DNA of 64,000 bases from the NCBI RefSeq assembly GCF_029537375.1, contig NZ_CP120679.1, positions 2,902,001 through 2,966,000 of the forward strand. The letters run 5' to 3'. The stretch's first letter is position 1. Each line of letters begins with the position of its first letter. The stretch is from Bacillus sp. HSf4 (GTDB lineage: Bacteria > Bacillota > Bacilli > Bacillales > Bacillaceae). Shown in pieces: positions 40,060 to 49,042 of this stretch. The notes under the pieces were generated by a model. That model did not search any database. It saw only the letters and a list, made by a program, of their open reading frames with translations, and was not told the DNA's origin. Position numbers and translations under genes: made by a program.

Positions 40060-40239
40060 TTGGAAACAGAGTATGAAACAAAAGGCTATGACACGACAAC
40101 CGTTTATGACTACAACCAGTACCCCGATGTCCACCACGGCCGTTGCGATAATTGCGACTACACGCTTTTTAAGAGCTCGGTCAAGGACGGGCAATTTTTG
40201 CGCGAATGCCGGCGCTGCGGCATGAAAAAAAGCATTTAA
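40060..40239 (+). CDS. 59-residue four-cysteine (zinc-finger-like) protein
   Basis: TTG start with AGGTG 7 bases upstream. Tyr/Thr-rich head (ETEYETKGYDTTTVYDYNQY), then two CxxC pairs, CDNC (29-32) and CRRC (50-53), 17 residues apart, and a basic end (GMKKSI): a treble-clef or zinc-ribbon-like knuckle. The two pairs and the coding pattern support a real gene although it is short. I do not recognise a named family. It is isolated, flanked by minus-strand genes. Confidence 0.7.
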   Translation: METEYETKGYDTTTVYDYNQYPDVHHGRCDNCDYTLFKSSVKDGQFLRECRRCGMKKSI

Positions 40240-40280
40240 AGCAAACCGCTTCCTGAAGATCAGGGAACCCTTCATATGTA

Positions 40281-40321
40281 TAAAAAGTTGCCGGCAATGC
40301 GATGAAGCTTTGCCGGCAAAG
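40281..40321 (-). terminator. Terminator between the Asn/Gln-rich gene and the four-cysteine gene
   Basis: Minus strand TTTGCCGGCAA, loop, TTGCCGGCAACTTTTT. The stem also reads on the plus strand just after the 59-aa gene, so it may serve both. Confidence 0.8.
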
Positions 40322-40340
40322 TGGATTTCATTGTCAATTT

Positions 40341-40658
40341 CTACGCGTCTTTATTTTGGCTGGTGATGATACCGTTAACCGAATTGCCGATCTTTTCACT
40401 GATTTCAGCATTCAGGCTGTTGACATTTTGAATGTATTCGTTGATGATATTTTGCATCGCTTGGTTGAACTCTGTGTTTTCGTTTGATGAAAAATTGGTT
40501 ACATCGATACCGCTGTTCTTTTGGACCAATTCATTAACGGATTGGCCAAAACCGCTGACAAGGCTGTTGATTTTTTCAATGACTTGAGCGACTTCCTGGT
40601 CTTGCTGGTTTGTGTTCAAAGCTGAGAACGGCTGCTGATTTTGCTGCTGTTCAGACAT
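40341..40658 (-). CDS. Asn/Gln-rich hypothetical protein
   Basis: 105 residues, with a Gln-rich head (SEQQQNQQP), a helical middle with heptad-like spacing (VAQVIEKINSLVSGFGQSVNELV; FNQAMQNIINEYIQNVNSLNAEI) and no Cys, Trp or signal peptide. GGAGG about 9 bases upstream of the ATG gives a strong ribosome site and a terminator follows, so it is a genuine single gene. I do not recognise it. A self-associating coiled-coil, perhaps a spore or surface component, is only a guess from composition and the nearby safA/coxA. Confidence 0.75.
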   Translation of the reverse strand: MSEQQQNQQPFSALNTNQQDQEVAQVIEKINSLVSGFGQSVNELVQKNSGIDVTNFSSNENTEFNQAMQNIINEYIQNVNSLNAEISEKIGNSVNGIITSQNKDA

Positions 40659-40759
40659 ATCACATTCCTCCTCTCTATTTACTCTTTCACAATATATGTT
40701 TTAAGAAACAACTTGTTTCCGCAGCTGTTTGACCCGTCTGCTAAATGGTTGACGACATA

Positions 40760-40822
40760 GAAAAAGGACGCCGGGGGGCGTCCTTCAAAATCCCAAAACG
40801 GCTTTTAGTTTTGGGATTTTGT
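40760..40822 (-). terminator. Double-hairpin terminator after yrbC
   Basis: Minus strand: AAAATCCCAAAAC / GTTTTGGGATTTT, directly followed by AAGGACGCC / GGCGTCCTTTTT. Confidence 0.9.
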
Positions 40823-40842
40823 CATTTCATTTGACTCACGCT

Positions 40843-41565
40843 TTAAAGAACGTTTGTATACACTTCCTGGACATCATCGTCATCTTCAAGCACATCGACG
40901 AGTTTTTCGATTTTTTCTTGAACCGTTTCATCCACTTCGGCATAGGTTTGCGGGATCATCGTAATTTCCGCTGTAGCGGGTTTGTAGCCTTTGCTTTCCA
41001 ATCCCTTTTTCACTTCTTCAAACTGCTCCGGCTCGGTATAAATTTCAAACAGCTCATTGCTCGTTTCGAGCTCCTCCGCGCCTATATCAATCACTTCAAG
41101 CATGAATTCTTCTTCATCTGTTTCAAGATCTTCGCGCTCGATGGCGATGTATCCTTTGCGGTCAAACATATAAGAGACACAGCCCGTTTCTCCCAGGCTT
41201 CCCCCGTTTTTGCTGAAGGCGGTCCGGACGCTGGTCGCCGTCCGGTTTTTATTATCGGTCAGACATTTGACCATGACGGCAACACCGCCTGGCCCGTAGC
41301 CTTCATACGAAATTTCTTCATAGCTGTTTCCGTCTTGGCTGCCTGAGGCTTTTTTGATGGCGCGTTCGATGTTGTCGTTCGGCATGTTTGCACCTTTAGC
41401 TTTATCGATGACGAGACGCAGGCTCGCGTTTGCTTCAGGGTCAGAACCTCCCTCTTTTGCGGCTACATAAATTTCTTTGGCGAGTTTCATGAAAATTTTG
41501 CCCCGTTTTGCATCCTGGGCATTTTTCCGTCTCTGAATATTTTTCCATTTAGAATGGCCAGCCAT
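40843..41565 (-). CDS. yrbC: YrbC, YebC/TACO1-family protein
   Basis: 240 residues: [22 protein letters not shown] start, then [35 protein letters not shown] and the acidic end typical of YebC. The family was long annotated as a transcription regulator. More recent work on YebC and mitochondrial TACO1 ties it to translation through proline-rich stretches; which role applies here is inference. ATG with GGAGG about 9 bases upstream. Confidence 0.95.
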   Translation of the reverse strand: MAGHSKWKNIQRRKNAQDAKRGKIFMKLAKEIYVAAKEGGSDPEANASLRLVIDKAKGANMPNDNIERAIKKASGSQDGNSYEEISYEGYGPGGVAVMVKCLTDNKNRTATSVRTAFSKNGGSLGETGCVSYMFDRKGYIAIEREDLETDEEEFMLEVIDIGAEELETSNELFEIYTEPEQFEEVKKGLESKGYKPATAEITMIPQTYAEVDETVQEKIEKLVDVLEDDDDVQEVYTNVL

Positions 41566-41606
41566 ATCTTTCTACCTCCAAAAAAATTCTCGTCTCTATG
41601 TACCAC

Positions 41607-41634
41607 TTTATACGGTTTTAGCTGCATTTGTAAA
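41607..41634 (-). promoter_or_regulatory. Candidate sigma-A promoter of yrbC
   Basis: Minus strand TTTACA (41629-41634), 16 bases, TATAAA (41607-41612). Confidence 0.6.
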
Positions 41635-41645
41635 GAAAATGGCAA

Positions 41646-41676
41646 AATGGCCGGGAAAAACCCGGCCATTATAGAA
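41646..41676 (-). terminator. Terminator after coxA
   Basis: Minus strand AATGGCCGGG ttttt CCCGGCCATT then T-rich, directly after the coxA stop. Confidence 0.9.
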
Positions 41677-41679
41677 ATG

Positions 41680-42315
41680 TCATTGATTCCGCAAGCGGTT
41701 CACATGATCATTCGTTGTGTTTCCGCGGTCTCTTACGTTCTGTGGATCGTCGTTCATTTCACGCAGCCTTGTGAATGTGCCGTTGTCTGCAGCAATTTGA
41801 ACCGTTCGGTCTCCGGCATACCTTTTAGCGATTTGTCTCATTTGATTTCTGTCGGTATCTGACAGGTTTTTATCAGCCCGCACCGCGATGATGACTGTTT
41901 CATCGGTTACGACCGCCTGGCTTTCGTCGATATTATTCATTTGATTAATACGCTTCGTGATGTTTCTCGAGATTTTACGGTTTTGCGGTTTATCATATCC
42001 CGTGTTTAGTGTCCCCACTAAATGGTTGTGATAGTTCATGTCTCCCCGGCTGTACGTTCCGTCTCCCGTCGGAACGGGGTTGCCGTTTCGATTTGTCACA
42101 TTTGTTGTGCCGTTTCTCCCGTTCATGTTTTCAAGCATATCCGTTACAGGCCCGTCATTATCAAAACCGTCATTACGATCTGCGTCATTGGAATAATATC
42201 CGATTGGACGGGCATTATTATCGTATCGATTATCCATGGCATTGTTCGTTCCGCAGGCTGAAAGACCGGCTGTCAAAAGCAAAATACCCGAAAACATTTT
42301 CAGCTTCTTATCCAA
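41680..42315 (-). CDS. coxA: CoxA (YrbB), spore cortex lipoprotein, YhcN/YlaJ family
   Basis: 211 residues. Lipoprotein signal with lipobox LSAC (Cys21), an Asn/Asp/Arg-rich linker, then a YhcN/YlaJ domain (KISRNITKRINQMNNIDESQAVVTDETVIIAVRAD near 114-148, followed by AKRYAG). Matches B. subtilis CoxA, found in the spore cortex, in position directly after safA. TTG start at 42315 with a GGGGGG ribosome site 8 bases upstream. The lipid anchor implies mother-cell or forespore membrane attachment. Confidence 0.88.
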   Translation of the reverse strand: MDKKLKMFSGILLLTAGLSACGTNNAMDNRYDNNARPIGYYSNDADRNDGFDNDGPVTDMLENMNGRNGTTNVTNRNGNPVPTGDGTYSRGDMNYHNHLVGTLNTGYDKPQNRKISRNITKRINQMNNIDESQAVVTDETVIIAVRADKNLSDTDRNQMRQIAKRYAGDRTVQIAADNGTFTRLREMNDDPQNVRDRGNTTNDHVNRLRNQ

Positions 42316-42445
42316 TGGTAGAACCCCCCGTGAAAACCGCAGTTTTTGAGCATTACGCTCGCTTTTAGGATGTACGCAAAAAGGAGAGCCTACCCTTGAC
42401 AGTTATAGACAGCTTGACATTCGGGCATTTTTAGAAAATGCATGA

Positions 42446-42477
42446 AAAAAGGAACGATATATCATCGTCCCGCATGT
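42446..42477 (-). terminator. Terminator after safA
   Basis: Minus strand GGGACGAT...ATCGTTCC then TTTTTT, between safA and coxA; so coxA has its own transcription start or depends on read-through. Confidence 0.75.
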
Positions 42478-42481
42478 TTGA

Positions 42482-43558
42482 TCAGTCCTCGTCATCTTCC
42501 GGCCTGTTAAACATTTGACCTCCCGCCGGCTGCTGGTATCCTCCCATGCCGTACGGACTTCCCATCTGCTGCATTGGCGGCATTTGGCCATATGGGACAC
42601 CTCCTGGGAATCCTCCCGGATATTGGCCGGGTCCGCAGCCGCAGTCATCCTTTCCTGTATGCGCCATGTTCGGATCTCCGGCATGACCTAGATTAGGCGG
42701 TGCATACCCTGGGAATGGCTGATACGATGGCATGTAGGCCGGTGCGTTCATCGGCTGGTGATGGTATCCGTGATGGCCGGCATTGTCATGGCCCATGTTA
42801 TCATGACCCATATTGTCATCACCGTCATATTCGGCCGGTGATACATAGCCCGGCTGCTGCTGCGGCATGTAAGGCATTTGTTGAGCAGGATATGGATACC
42901 ATGGATAGCACAAACCTGTGCCTGGAAGTACAGGTGAAACAGGGATTAAGCACCCCGGATGATACGGATACGGAAATGGTTGGTGATATGCAGGTGCAAC
43001 ATTCGGCATCCCGTGATACTTGTTTTCTTCTGCTCCGCCGACTTGTGACGGCTGCGGGATATTTGGATAGTTGACGTTTTCCATATGACTCTCCTCCTCA
43101 TTTGTCCATGGCATATTCATGTTGGGCCCTTCCTCGTGATGTCCGTACGGTTTCGGAGGTACAAACGGCTGATGAAGCTGATTGACATTTTGATAAAAGT
43201 TGGAAATATCACCCTCAGGCATGCTTGACTGGCCGCCTATATTGGTATTGGGTACAGGCGGAACATAAGGAACCGAAGGCTTTTCTTTCGGTTTCGTATC
43301 TTCCACATCAAGCTTGACTTTAGGCTTTTCTTTTGCAAATGGATGTTCCTGCTTTTTCGGAAATTCCTTCCGTATACTGGGCTGCTCCTCTTTTTTAACC
43401 GGCACTCCCCCTGACGGCACTTTTATTTTCATGCCGGGCATGATCAGATCTGGATTGCTGAGCTGCGAGTTCAGTTTTTTCAGTTCTTGAAAGTCCACTT
43501 CATATCGTTCTGCTATTTTTTCAAGAGTGTCGCCCTTTTGGACAATATGAATTTTCAA
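42482..43558 (-). CDS. safA: SafA, spore coat morphogenetic protein
   Basis: 358 residues. N-terminal LysM domain (IHIVQKGDTLEKIAERYEVDFQELKKLN ... MPGMKIKVPSG, 3-50), a charged linker, then a long Pro/Tyr/Gln/Met-rich low-complexity region (PYPYHPGCLIPVSP, PYMPQQQPGY, GMGGYQQP) ending in acid residues. SafA builds the inner coat and binds cortex peptidoglycan through LysM. TTG start with AGGAGGGG 6 bases upstream. An internal start at codon 159 likely makes a C-terminal form. A GCATAAA / CATATTTG pair (43605-43631) could be a sigma-E promoter but is weak. Confidence 0.95.
   Translation of the reverse strand: MKIHIVQKGDTLEKIAERYEVDFQELKKLNSQLSNPDLIMPGMKIKVPSGGVPVKKEEQPSIRKEFPKKQEHPFAKEKPKVKLDVEDTKPKEKPSVPYVPPVPNTNIGGQSSMPEGDISNFYQNVNQLHQPFVPPKPYGHHEEGPNMNMPWTNEEESHMENVNYPNIPQPSQVGGAEENKYHGMPNVAPAYHQPFPYPYHPGCLIPVSPVLPGTGLCYPWYPYPAQQMPYMPQQQPGYVSPAEYDGDDNMGHDNMGHDNAGHHGYHHQPMNAPAYMPSYQPFPGYAPPNLGHAGDPNMAHTGKDDCGCGPGQYPGGFPGGVPYGQMPPMQQMGSPYGMGGYQQPAGGQMFNRPEDDED
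43082..43100 (-). promoter_or_regulatory. Internal ribosome site and ATG within safA (short C-terminal form)
   Basis: Minus strand GAGGAGGAGAGTCAT-ATG: a strong ribosome site 8 bases before the in-frame ATG of codon 159 (ATG 43082-43084). It would give a 200-residue C-terminal product without LysM, equivalent to the C30 form known for B. subtilis SafA. Confidence 0.85.
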
Positions 43559-43676
43559 CGTTTTCCCCTCCTATGCAAAAACGTGAACGAACGCATGAGA
43601 ATAACAAATATGTTTCCTCACAAATTTATGCAGAGACAGGAGGGGTTATGATAAAAACTTGTTCTTTTTGAAAAAG

Positions 43677-44786
43677 TTAGCTGATGCTGAGCATTCGGTT
43701 CAAAGCGGTGACGGCATCTTCTGCGATGTCTTTTTCAACTTTGATGACTCCCGTCGGTTCACCTTTGTCAATTTGTTCCAACGACCATAATAAATGGGGA
43801 AGATCGATTCTGTTCATCGTCAAACACGGACACATGTCCGGATTAAGTGATTCAATCTGTTTGTCGGGATGCTCATTGATGATTCTCTGGACGAGATTCA
43901 TTTCTGTTCCGATCGCCCACTTGCTTCCAGGCTCCGCTGCATTGATCGTGTCGATAATTTTTTTAGTGGAACCGCTGTAATCGCTGTTCGTCACGACTTC
44001 ATGAGTGCATTCCGGATGTACGATGATATTGATCTCCGGATCGCGTCGTTTGACATTTTGGATATTTCTTACTGTGAATTTCTCGTGAACTGAGCAGTGG
44101 CCCTTCCACAAGATGATTTTCACGTCCTGTATATCACCTTCATACATCAGCTTTTCCGCTATCGGGTCCCATACCGCCATCTGTGTGAGCGGAATGCCCA
44201 GTTCATATGCTGTGTTTCGCCCGAGATGCTGATCCGGCAGAAATAAAATCCGTTCCTTTTGCGCGAGTGCCCATGTTAACATGCGGGTTGCGTTTGAGGA
44301 TGTGACCGTTGCCCCGCCGTTTCTTCCCGTAAAGGCTTTAATCTCAGCCGTAGAATTGACATATGTCAGCGGAATGATCGTATCGCCGAACAATTGTGTC
44401 AGCTGCTCCCAAGCCCTGTTTGTCTGCTGCATATTCGCCATATCCGCCATCGAACAGCCGGCTCTCATATCAGGCAAAACGACAACTTGTTCATCTAATG
44501 TGAGCATATCGGCTGTTTCCGCCATAAAATGTACGCCGCAAAACGCGATATATTCCGCTTTTGTGTTTTGCTGTGCAACTTGAGCAAGCTGAAGCGAATC
44601 CCCTGTAGCATCGGCAAAGCGAATCACTTCGTCTTTTTGATAATGGTGGCCTGGAATGAACAGCCTTTCTCCGTATGTCTTTTTGATCCGCAAAATTCTC
44701 TGCACCATTTCTTCTTCCGGCAACTCTTTATAATGATCCGGCATCATGCCCGCATTCTGATCGTTAATCAAGTTTAAAATAGACAT
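43677..44786 (-). CDS. nadA: Quinolinate synthase
   Basis: 369 residues. Three conserved cysteines ligate the 4Fe-4S cluster: Cys111 (MRAGCSMAD), one near 231 ([11 protein letters not shown]) and one in [11 protein letters not shown] near 319-321. It condenses iminoaspartate with DHAP to quinolinate. In B. subtilis its cluster maturation depends on NifS, encoded divergently at 47300. Third gene of nadB-nadC-nadA, 20 bases after nadC. Confidence 0.97.
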   Translation of the reverse strand: MSILNLINDQNAGMMPDHYKELPEEEMVQRILRIKKTYGERLFIPGHHYQKDEVIRFADATGDSLQLAQVAQQNTKAEYIAFCGVHFMAETADMLTLDEQVVVLPDMRAGCSMADMANMQQTNRAWEQLTQLFGDTIIPLTYVNSTAEIKAFTGRNGGATVTSSNATRMLTWALAQKERILFLPDQHLGRNTAYELGIPLTQMAVWDPIAEKLMYEGDIQDVKIILWKGHCSVHEKFTVRNIQNVKRRDPEINIIVHPECTHEVVTNSDYSGSTKKIIDTINAAEPGSKWAIGTEMNLVQRIINEHPDKQIESLNPDMCPCLTMNRIDLPHLLWSLEQIDKGEPTGVIKVEKDIAEDAVTALNRMLSIS

Positions 44787-44806
44787 CGTTCCCTCTCCAA
44801 TCCCGT

Positions 44807-45646
44807 TTATTTTTTCAGATCAACATTCATGCTGAAATCCAGACTTTTCGCCGAGTGTGTCAAATAGCCCAGCGATATATAATGCACCCCTGTTCCCCTG
44901 TAAGAAGGGAGATTTTCATATGTGATGCCGCCGGAAGCTTCCGTTATGATTCCGGCAGGCGTCATTTCCGCAAATGCTTTTACCGTTTCCGGCGGACAGT
45001 TGTCAAACATAATAATATCCGCTCCGGCTTCGATCGCTTCTTTAAGCTCGTTTTCAGATTCGATCTCCACTTCAACTTTCACCATATGTCCGCAGGCTGC
45101 CCGCGCTTTTTCGACCGCTTGAGAAATCGAGCCGCAAGCAGCGATATGGTTGTCTTTAATCATGATGCCGCCGTCCAGTCCAAAGCGGTGATTGGCGCCT
45201 CCGCCTGTTTGGACAGCGTATTTTTCAAGCATGCGAAGCCCGGGTGTCGTTTTTCGCGTATCACAAATTCTAATGCCTGGGTCATTCAGCTTGATGACAG
45301 ATTGATTTGTTAATGTGGCAATGCCCGACATTCGTTGGATGAGGTTGAGCACAACCCGTTCACCGGTCAAAAGCGAAGCGGCCGAACCTTTAAGATGGGC
45401 GATCACCTCCCCTTTTTCGACCAGTTCTCCATCTTTTTTCAAAAGATCGATGGCTATCGATTCATTGATGAGATGAAAACCTTCCCTTATCACCATTTCC
45501 CCTGCAAACAAGCCGCTTTCTTTCGCTGTTATCAAGGCTTCACATTGCTGATTTTCGTCAAAAACAGCCTGGGAGGTGAGGTCTCCCCAGCCGATGTCCT
45601 CTTTAAAAAATTCTCCGAGCATTTGTCTAAGCTTGAACTGCTGCAT
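44807..45646 (-). CDS. nadC: Nicotinate-nucleotide pyrophosphorylase (quinolinate phosphoribosyltransferase)
   Basis: 279 residues. Active-site basic residues in [14 protein letters not shown] and [31 protein letters not shown] split across 99-157, then IKDNHI and [10 protein letters not shown] segments typical of NadC. It converts quinolinate and PRPP to nicotinate mononucleotide and CO2. The start lies 20 bases inside the end of nadB, so translation is coupled. Confidence 0.97.
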   Translation of the reverse strand: MQQFKLRQMLGEFFKEDIGWGDLTSQAVFDENQQCEALITAKESGLFAGEMVIREGFHLINESIAIDLLKKDGELVEKGEVIAHLKGSAASLLTGERVVLNLIQRMSGIATLTNQSVIKLNDPGIRICDTRKTTPGLRMLEKYAVQTGGGANHRFGLDGGIMIKDNHIAACGSISQAVEKARAACGHMVKVEVEIESENELKEAIEAGADIIMFDNCPPETVKAFAEMTPAGIITEASGGITYENLPSYRGTGVHYISLGYLTHSAKSLDFSMNVDLKK

Positions 45647-47201
45647 CCTTCACAATCCCTTCATTTTCTATAATCTCGACATCGCCTTTTACATGAATGA
45701 TTTGTTTCCCTTTCCAGTTTTTATCATCTGCCGCCGGAAAATCTGAGCGGAAATGCCCTCCCCTGCTTTCTGTCCGCAGCAAGGCAGAAGCTGTCATCAG
45801 TTTAGCGGTCTGCCATAGATGGGTCAGGGTAAGCTGAGATTTTGTGATTTCTTTCACATTTACCGTTTGAACAGGCAGCTGCTCAAGCCGATCTTTCACC
45901 TTCCGCAGTTCATCTGCCTTACGCACGATGGAGACGTGATCTGTCATCCATTTTTGAATGTCTTTTACATCACACAAAGGTACGGTAAATGTGATGTCTT
46001 CAGGTAAAGGTGCTTTTCCGCAGGCAAAGACCGCCTGCTTCCGGCTTTTGATCCGCTCTGCCGCTCTTTGACCAAACACAATACATTCCAGCAGGGAATT
46101 GCTTGCCAGCCGGTTGGCCCCGTGAAAACCCGTACAAGCGGCTTCTCCGATGACAAAAAGGTTTGGCACAGACGTTTCTCCCCACCTATCGACAGAGACG
46201 CCACCCATTAAAAAATGCATGCCCGGTGAGACCGGAATCCGTCCGTTTTCAATGGGAACCCCCGCCTCCTCACAAATCGAAGTCACCGTTGGAAAACGCC
46301 ACCGGAAATCCGGAATATGACGGATATCCAAAAATACGCGGCTTCCATCCGCTAATGTTTCATGAATCGTTCTTGAGACAACATCCCTCGGCGCCAAGTC
46401 CTTTAAGGGATGAACACCGTCCATCACCTGCCGCCCGCTTTCATCTGTCAAAACGGCTCCTTCCCCGCGCACAGCCTCAGAGACAAGCCCGTGCGCCCGC
46501 CCGTTTTTCACAAGCAGTGTGGGGTGAAATTGAACGAACTCCAAATCAGCCAGCTCGGCACCCGCCCGATATGCGAGAGAAAGTCCGTCGCTTGTCACTG
46601 AGCGGTTATTCGTATGCACTTGAAAAAGATGCCCGCATCCTCCCGTCGCCAACACCACATAGTCGGCTTTTCTGAGAACGGCCTTTCCGCTGCTGTCTTT
46701 TGTCCAGACGCCTCGACAGCGGCCGTCTTCAATCCACAAGTCCGCTGCGGTTTCGTATTCTTTCAGGGTGACATGACCGCCGAGCTGTCCGATTAAATGA
46801 CGGATCAGCATCCGCCCCGTCGCATCTCCGCCGGCATGCAAAATCCGGTTCACCGAATGTGCGCCTTCTTTTCCGAGACGGAGCCTTCCCTTTTCATCTG
46901 TATCAAAAGGGAAATTCTGCTTGATTAGCTCCGCGATAAGCCGCTGTCCGTCTCTAATGGTATCATTGACTGTTTCAATGTGATTGTGGCCGCAGCCGGC
47001 GTATAATGTGTCTTCCGCATGTGCAGATCCTGAGTCATACGGTAATGTGGATGAAGCAATCCCCCCCTGTGCGAGTGTTGAATTGCTGTCACTGACCGAC
47101 TCTTTTGTCACCACCATCACTTCATATGACGGCGGCATCGCCGCAGCAAAAGACAGAGCAGCCGCACCTGCCCCGACAACAATGATCGTCTGATGAGACA
47201 T
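45627..47201 (-). CDS. nadB: L-aspartate oxidase
   Basis: 524 residues. FAD-binding VVGAGAAALSFA (8-19), TLAQGGIASS (42-51), FVQFHPT and MGGVSVDRWGETSVPNLFVIGEAACTGFHGANRLASNSLLE split in the C-terminal half. It oxidises aspartate to iminoaspartate, the substrate of NadA. ATG with AGGAGGAG about 7 bases upstream. First gene of the NAD operon; the promoter region is shared with nifS and likely under NiaR. Confidence 0.97.
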   Translation of the reverse strand: MSHQTIIVVGAGAAALSFAAAMPPSYEVMVVTKESVSDSNSTLAQGGIASSTLPYDSGSAHAEDTLYAGCGHNHIETVNDTIRDGQRLIAELIKQNFPFDTDEKGRLRLGKEGAHSVNRILHAGGDATGRMLIRHLIGQLGGHVTLKEYETAADLWIEDGRCRGVWTKDSSGKAVLRKADYVVLATGGCGHLFQVHTNNRSVTSDGLSLAYRAGAELADLEFVQFHPTLLVKNGRAHGLVSEAVRGEGAVLTDESGRQVMDGVHPLKDLAPRDVVSRTIHETLADGSRVFLDIRHIPDFRWRFPTVTSICEEAGVPIENGRIPVSPGMHFLMGGVSVDRWGETSVPNLFVIGEAACTGFHGANRLASNSLLECIVFGQRAAERIKSRKQAVFACGKAPLPEDITFTVPLCDVKDIQKWMTDHVSIVRKADELRKVKDRLEQLPVQTVNVKEITKSQLTLTHLWQTAKLMTASALLRTESRGGHFRSDFPAADDKNWKGKQIIHVKGDVEIIENEGIVKDAAVQA

Positions 47202-47211
47202 GATGACTCCT

Positions 47212-47270
47212 CCTGTAAATTTACATGTGTCTTGACACCTATATTTACATATCGATACAATAAACTCAAG
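47212..47270. promoter_or_regulatory. Divergent nadB / nifS promoters with palindromic NiaR-type operators
   Basis: Plus strand (nifS): TTGACA (47232-47237), 18 bases, TACAAT (47256-47261). Minus strand (nadB): TTGAGT (47264-47269), 16 bases, TAAATA (47242-47247). Two palindromes, TGTAAATTTACA (47214-47225) and TGTCTTGACA (47228-47237), and a further TTTACAT cover both. NiaR, the nicotinate-responsive repressor, is encoded next door, so these are likely its sites; the exact operator is inferred. Confidence 0.7.
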
Positions 47271-47299
47271 TATTTTTTAAAGAATGGGAGACTTGAGTT

Positions 47300-48478
47300 G
47301 TGATTTATCTTGATTATGCAGCGACAACACCGATGTCAAAGGATGCTCTGCAAGCGTTCGAAAAACTGAGCACTCATCTTTACGGCAATTCAAGCAGCCT
47401 GCACGATGCCGGAGGAAAGGCGGACAGCATATTACGACACTGCCGAAACAGACTGGCGGCATTGATTTCAGGTGAACCTGAAGGTGTTTATTTTACAAGC
47501 GGCGGCACCGAATCTAATTTTTTGGCGATCCACTCGATTTTGAACGGACTCCCTGCCGATAAACGGCATTTCCTGATGACAGAAATGGAACATCAATCGA
47601 TCCATATTTTAAAACGGCATCTTGACATGCTTGGATTTGAGGTGAGCTTGGTGAAGCCAAATGCCGCCGGGATCATCACCATCGACATCCTAAAACAGCA
47701 TCTGCGGCCGGATACAGGTCTTGTTTCCATCCAGCACGCGAATTCCGAAACAGGCGTCATCCAGCCGCTGGCTGAGCTCTCTTCCTATTTGCATGACCGC
47801 GGTGTGCTTTTGCATAGCGACTGTGTTCAGACATTTGGCAAAATCCCTGTTCATGCTGCTCAGCTTGGAATCGATGCATTGTCTGTGTCAAGTCATAAAG
47901 TATACGGCCCTAAAGGAACGGGAGCGGTCTATATCCGGCCCGGTGTGAATTGGAAGCCGGTCTATCCCGGTACATTGCATGAGAATGGTTTTCGAAGCGG
48001 CACAGTCAATGTTCCCGCCATCGGGGCTTTTATCACGGCTGCTGAAGAAACAGCCGGCAAAATGAATGCTGTTTTTGAGAAGCAACAGATGCTGCGGAGC
48101 CATTTTTTGCGGGGAGCAAAAGAACGGAGCCTGCCGCTTTCCCTTGCCGTTCCCGAATCGGCCGACTCAGAGGTGCTTCCGCATATTCTGGGTTGTTTTT
48201 TTCATTCCTTTGAAGGACAATATGTTATGTTGGAATGTAATCGGCGCGGAATCTGCATATCAACCGGAAGCGCATGTTCTGCCGGCTATCATGAGCCGTC
48301 AAACACGATGAACGCCCTTCAGGTTCCGAGGGAGCTGGCGCTTCAATTCATCCGGATTTCCTTCGGATGTGACACAACCAAGGAACACATTGCGAAACTG
48401 TTGAATGTATTGACAGATATGAATCATGAGAAAGGAGACCAACGGATTGACAGACGGATTAAAACTTATGGGAACTGA
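47300..48478 (+). CDS. nifS: NifS, cysteine desulfurase for NadA Fe-S cluster
   Basis: 392 residues. PLP lysine in SSHKVYGPKG (near 201) and catalytic cysteine in STGSACSAGYHEPS (near 325). In B. subtilis NifS is needed to mature the cluster of NadA; the divergent nad operon supports that. GTG start with GGGAG about 9 bases upstream. Its 3' end overlaps niaR by 32 bases. Confidence 0.95.
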   Translation: MIYLDYAATTPMSKDALQAFEKLSTHLYGNSSSLHDAGGKADSILRHCRNRLAALISGEPEGVYFTSGGTESNFLAIHSILNGLPADKRHFLMTEMEHQSIHILKRHLDMLGFEVSLVKPNAAGIITIDILKQHLRPDTGLVSIQHANSETGVIQPLAELSSYLHDRGVLLHSDCVQTFGKIPVHAAQLGIDALSVSSHKVYGPKGTGAVYIRPGVNWKPVYPGTLHENGFRSGTVNVPAIGAFITAAEETAGKMNAVFEKQQMLRSHFLRGAKERSLPLSLAVPESADSEVLPHILGCFFHSFEGQYVMLECNRRGICISTGSACSAGYHEPSNTMNALQVPRELALQFIRISFGCDTTKEHIAKLLNVLTDMNHEKGDQRIDRRIKTYGN

Positions 48479-48989
48479 GCGGCGCAACAAGCTGCTTGCC
48501 TGGCTTAAGGCATCGGAGGCTCCGTTAACGGGAAGCGAGCTCGCCAAAAAAGCTTCTGTTTCCCGACAGGTCATCGTACAAGACATTTCGTTGTTAAAAG
48601 CGAAGAATGAACCGATTATTGCAACAAGCCAAGGGTATATGTACCTGCGCTCCGCAGCCGGAGAAAAACAGCCGGTGCAGCGGATCATCGCCTGTGATCA
48701 CCGCCCTGAAAAAACAGAAGAAGAGTTGAACTTGATCGTTGATTTTGGCGTCTCAGTCAAGGATGTCACAATTGAACATCCGGTCTACGGCGATTTGACG
48801 GCATCCATCAGGGTGAGCACGAGAAAAGAAGTCTCAGACTTTGTCAAAAAAATATCCTCCACAAATGCCGCTTACTTGTCACAGCTGACAAACGGCATCC
48901 ATCTCCACACATTGGAGGCGAATGAAGAGGAAAAAATCGATCAGGCTTGCGAGGCCCTCAAAAAAGCGGGTATCCTCATTTCCGAATAA
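48447..48989 (+). CDS. niaR: NiaR (YrxA), nicotinate-responsive repressor
   Basis: 180 residues. N-terminal helix-turn-helix (SELAKKASVSRQVIVQDISLLKAK near 24-47), then a 3H domain with the metal-binding histidines in EHPVYGDL, the following LTNGIHLHTL segment. It represses NAD biosynthesis genes when nicotinic acid is present. The TTG at 48447 is chosen (AAAGGAG 9 bases upstream; length as in B. subtilis). It is translated with nifS. Confidence 0.94.
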   Translation: MTDGLKLMGTERRNKLLAWLKASEAPLTGSELAKKASVSRQVIVQDISLLKAKNEPIIATSQGYMYLRSAAGEKQPVQRIIACDHRPEKTEEELNLIVDFGVSVKDVTIEHPVYGDLTASIRVSTRKEVSDFVKKISSTNAAYLSQLTNGIHLHTLEANEEEKIDQACEALKKAGILISE

Positions 48990-49000
48990 GACAGGAAACA

Positions 49001-49037
49001 AAACAAGGTCCTTTGCCCGTAGGCAAAGGACCTTGTC
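49001..49037. terminator. Bidirectional terminator between niaR and pheA
   Basis: ACAAGGTCCTTTGCC / GGCAAAGGACCTTGT perfect stem between converging genes, T tract short on either side. Confidence 0.85.
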
Positions 49038-49042
49038 TATTC

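Noticed and set aside
40819..41346. 175-codon Phe/His-rich frame opposite yrbC
   Set aside because: Antisense shadow; its composition is that expected from reversing acidic YebC codons.
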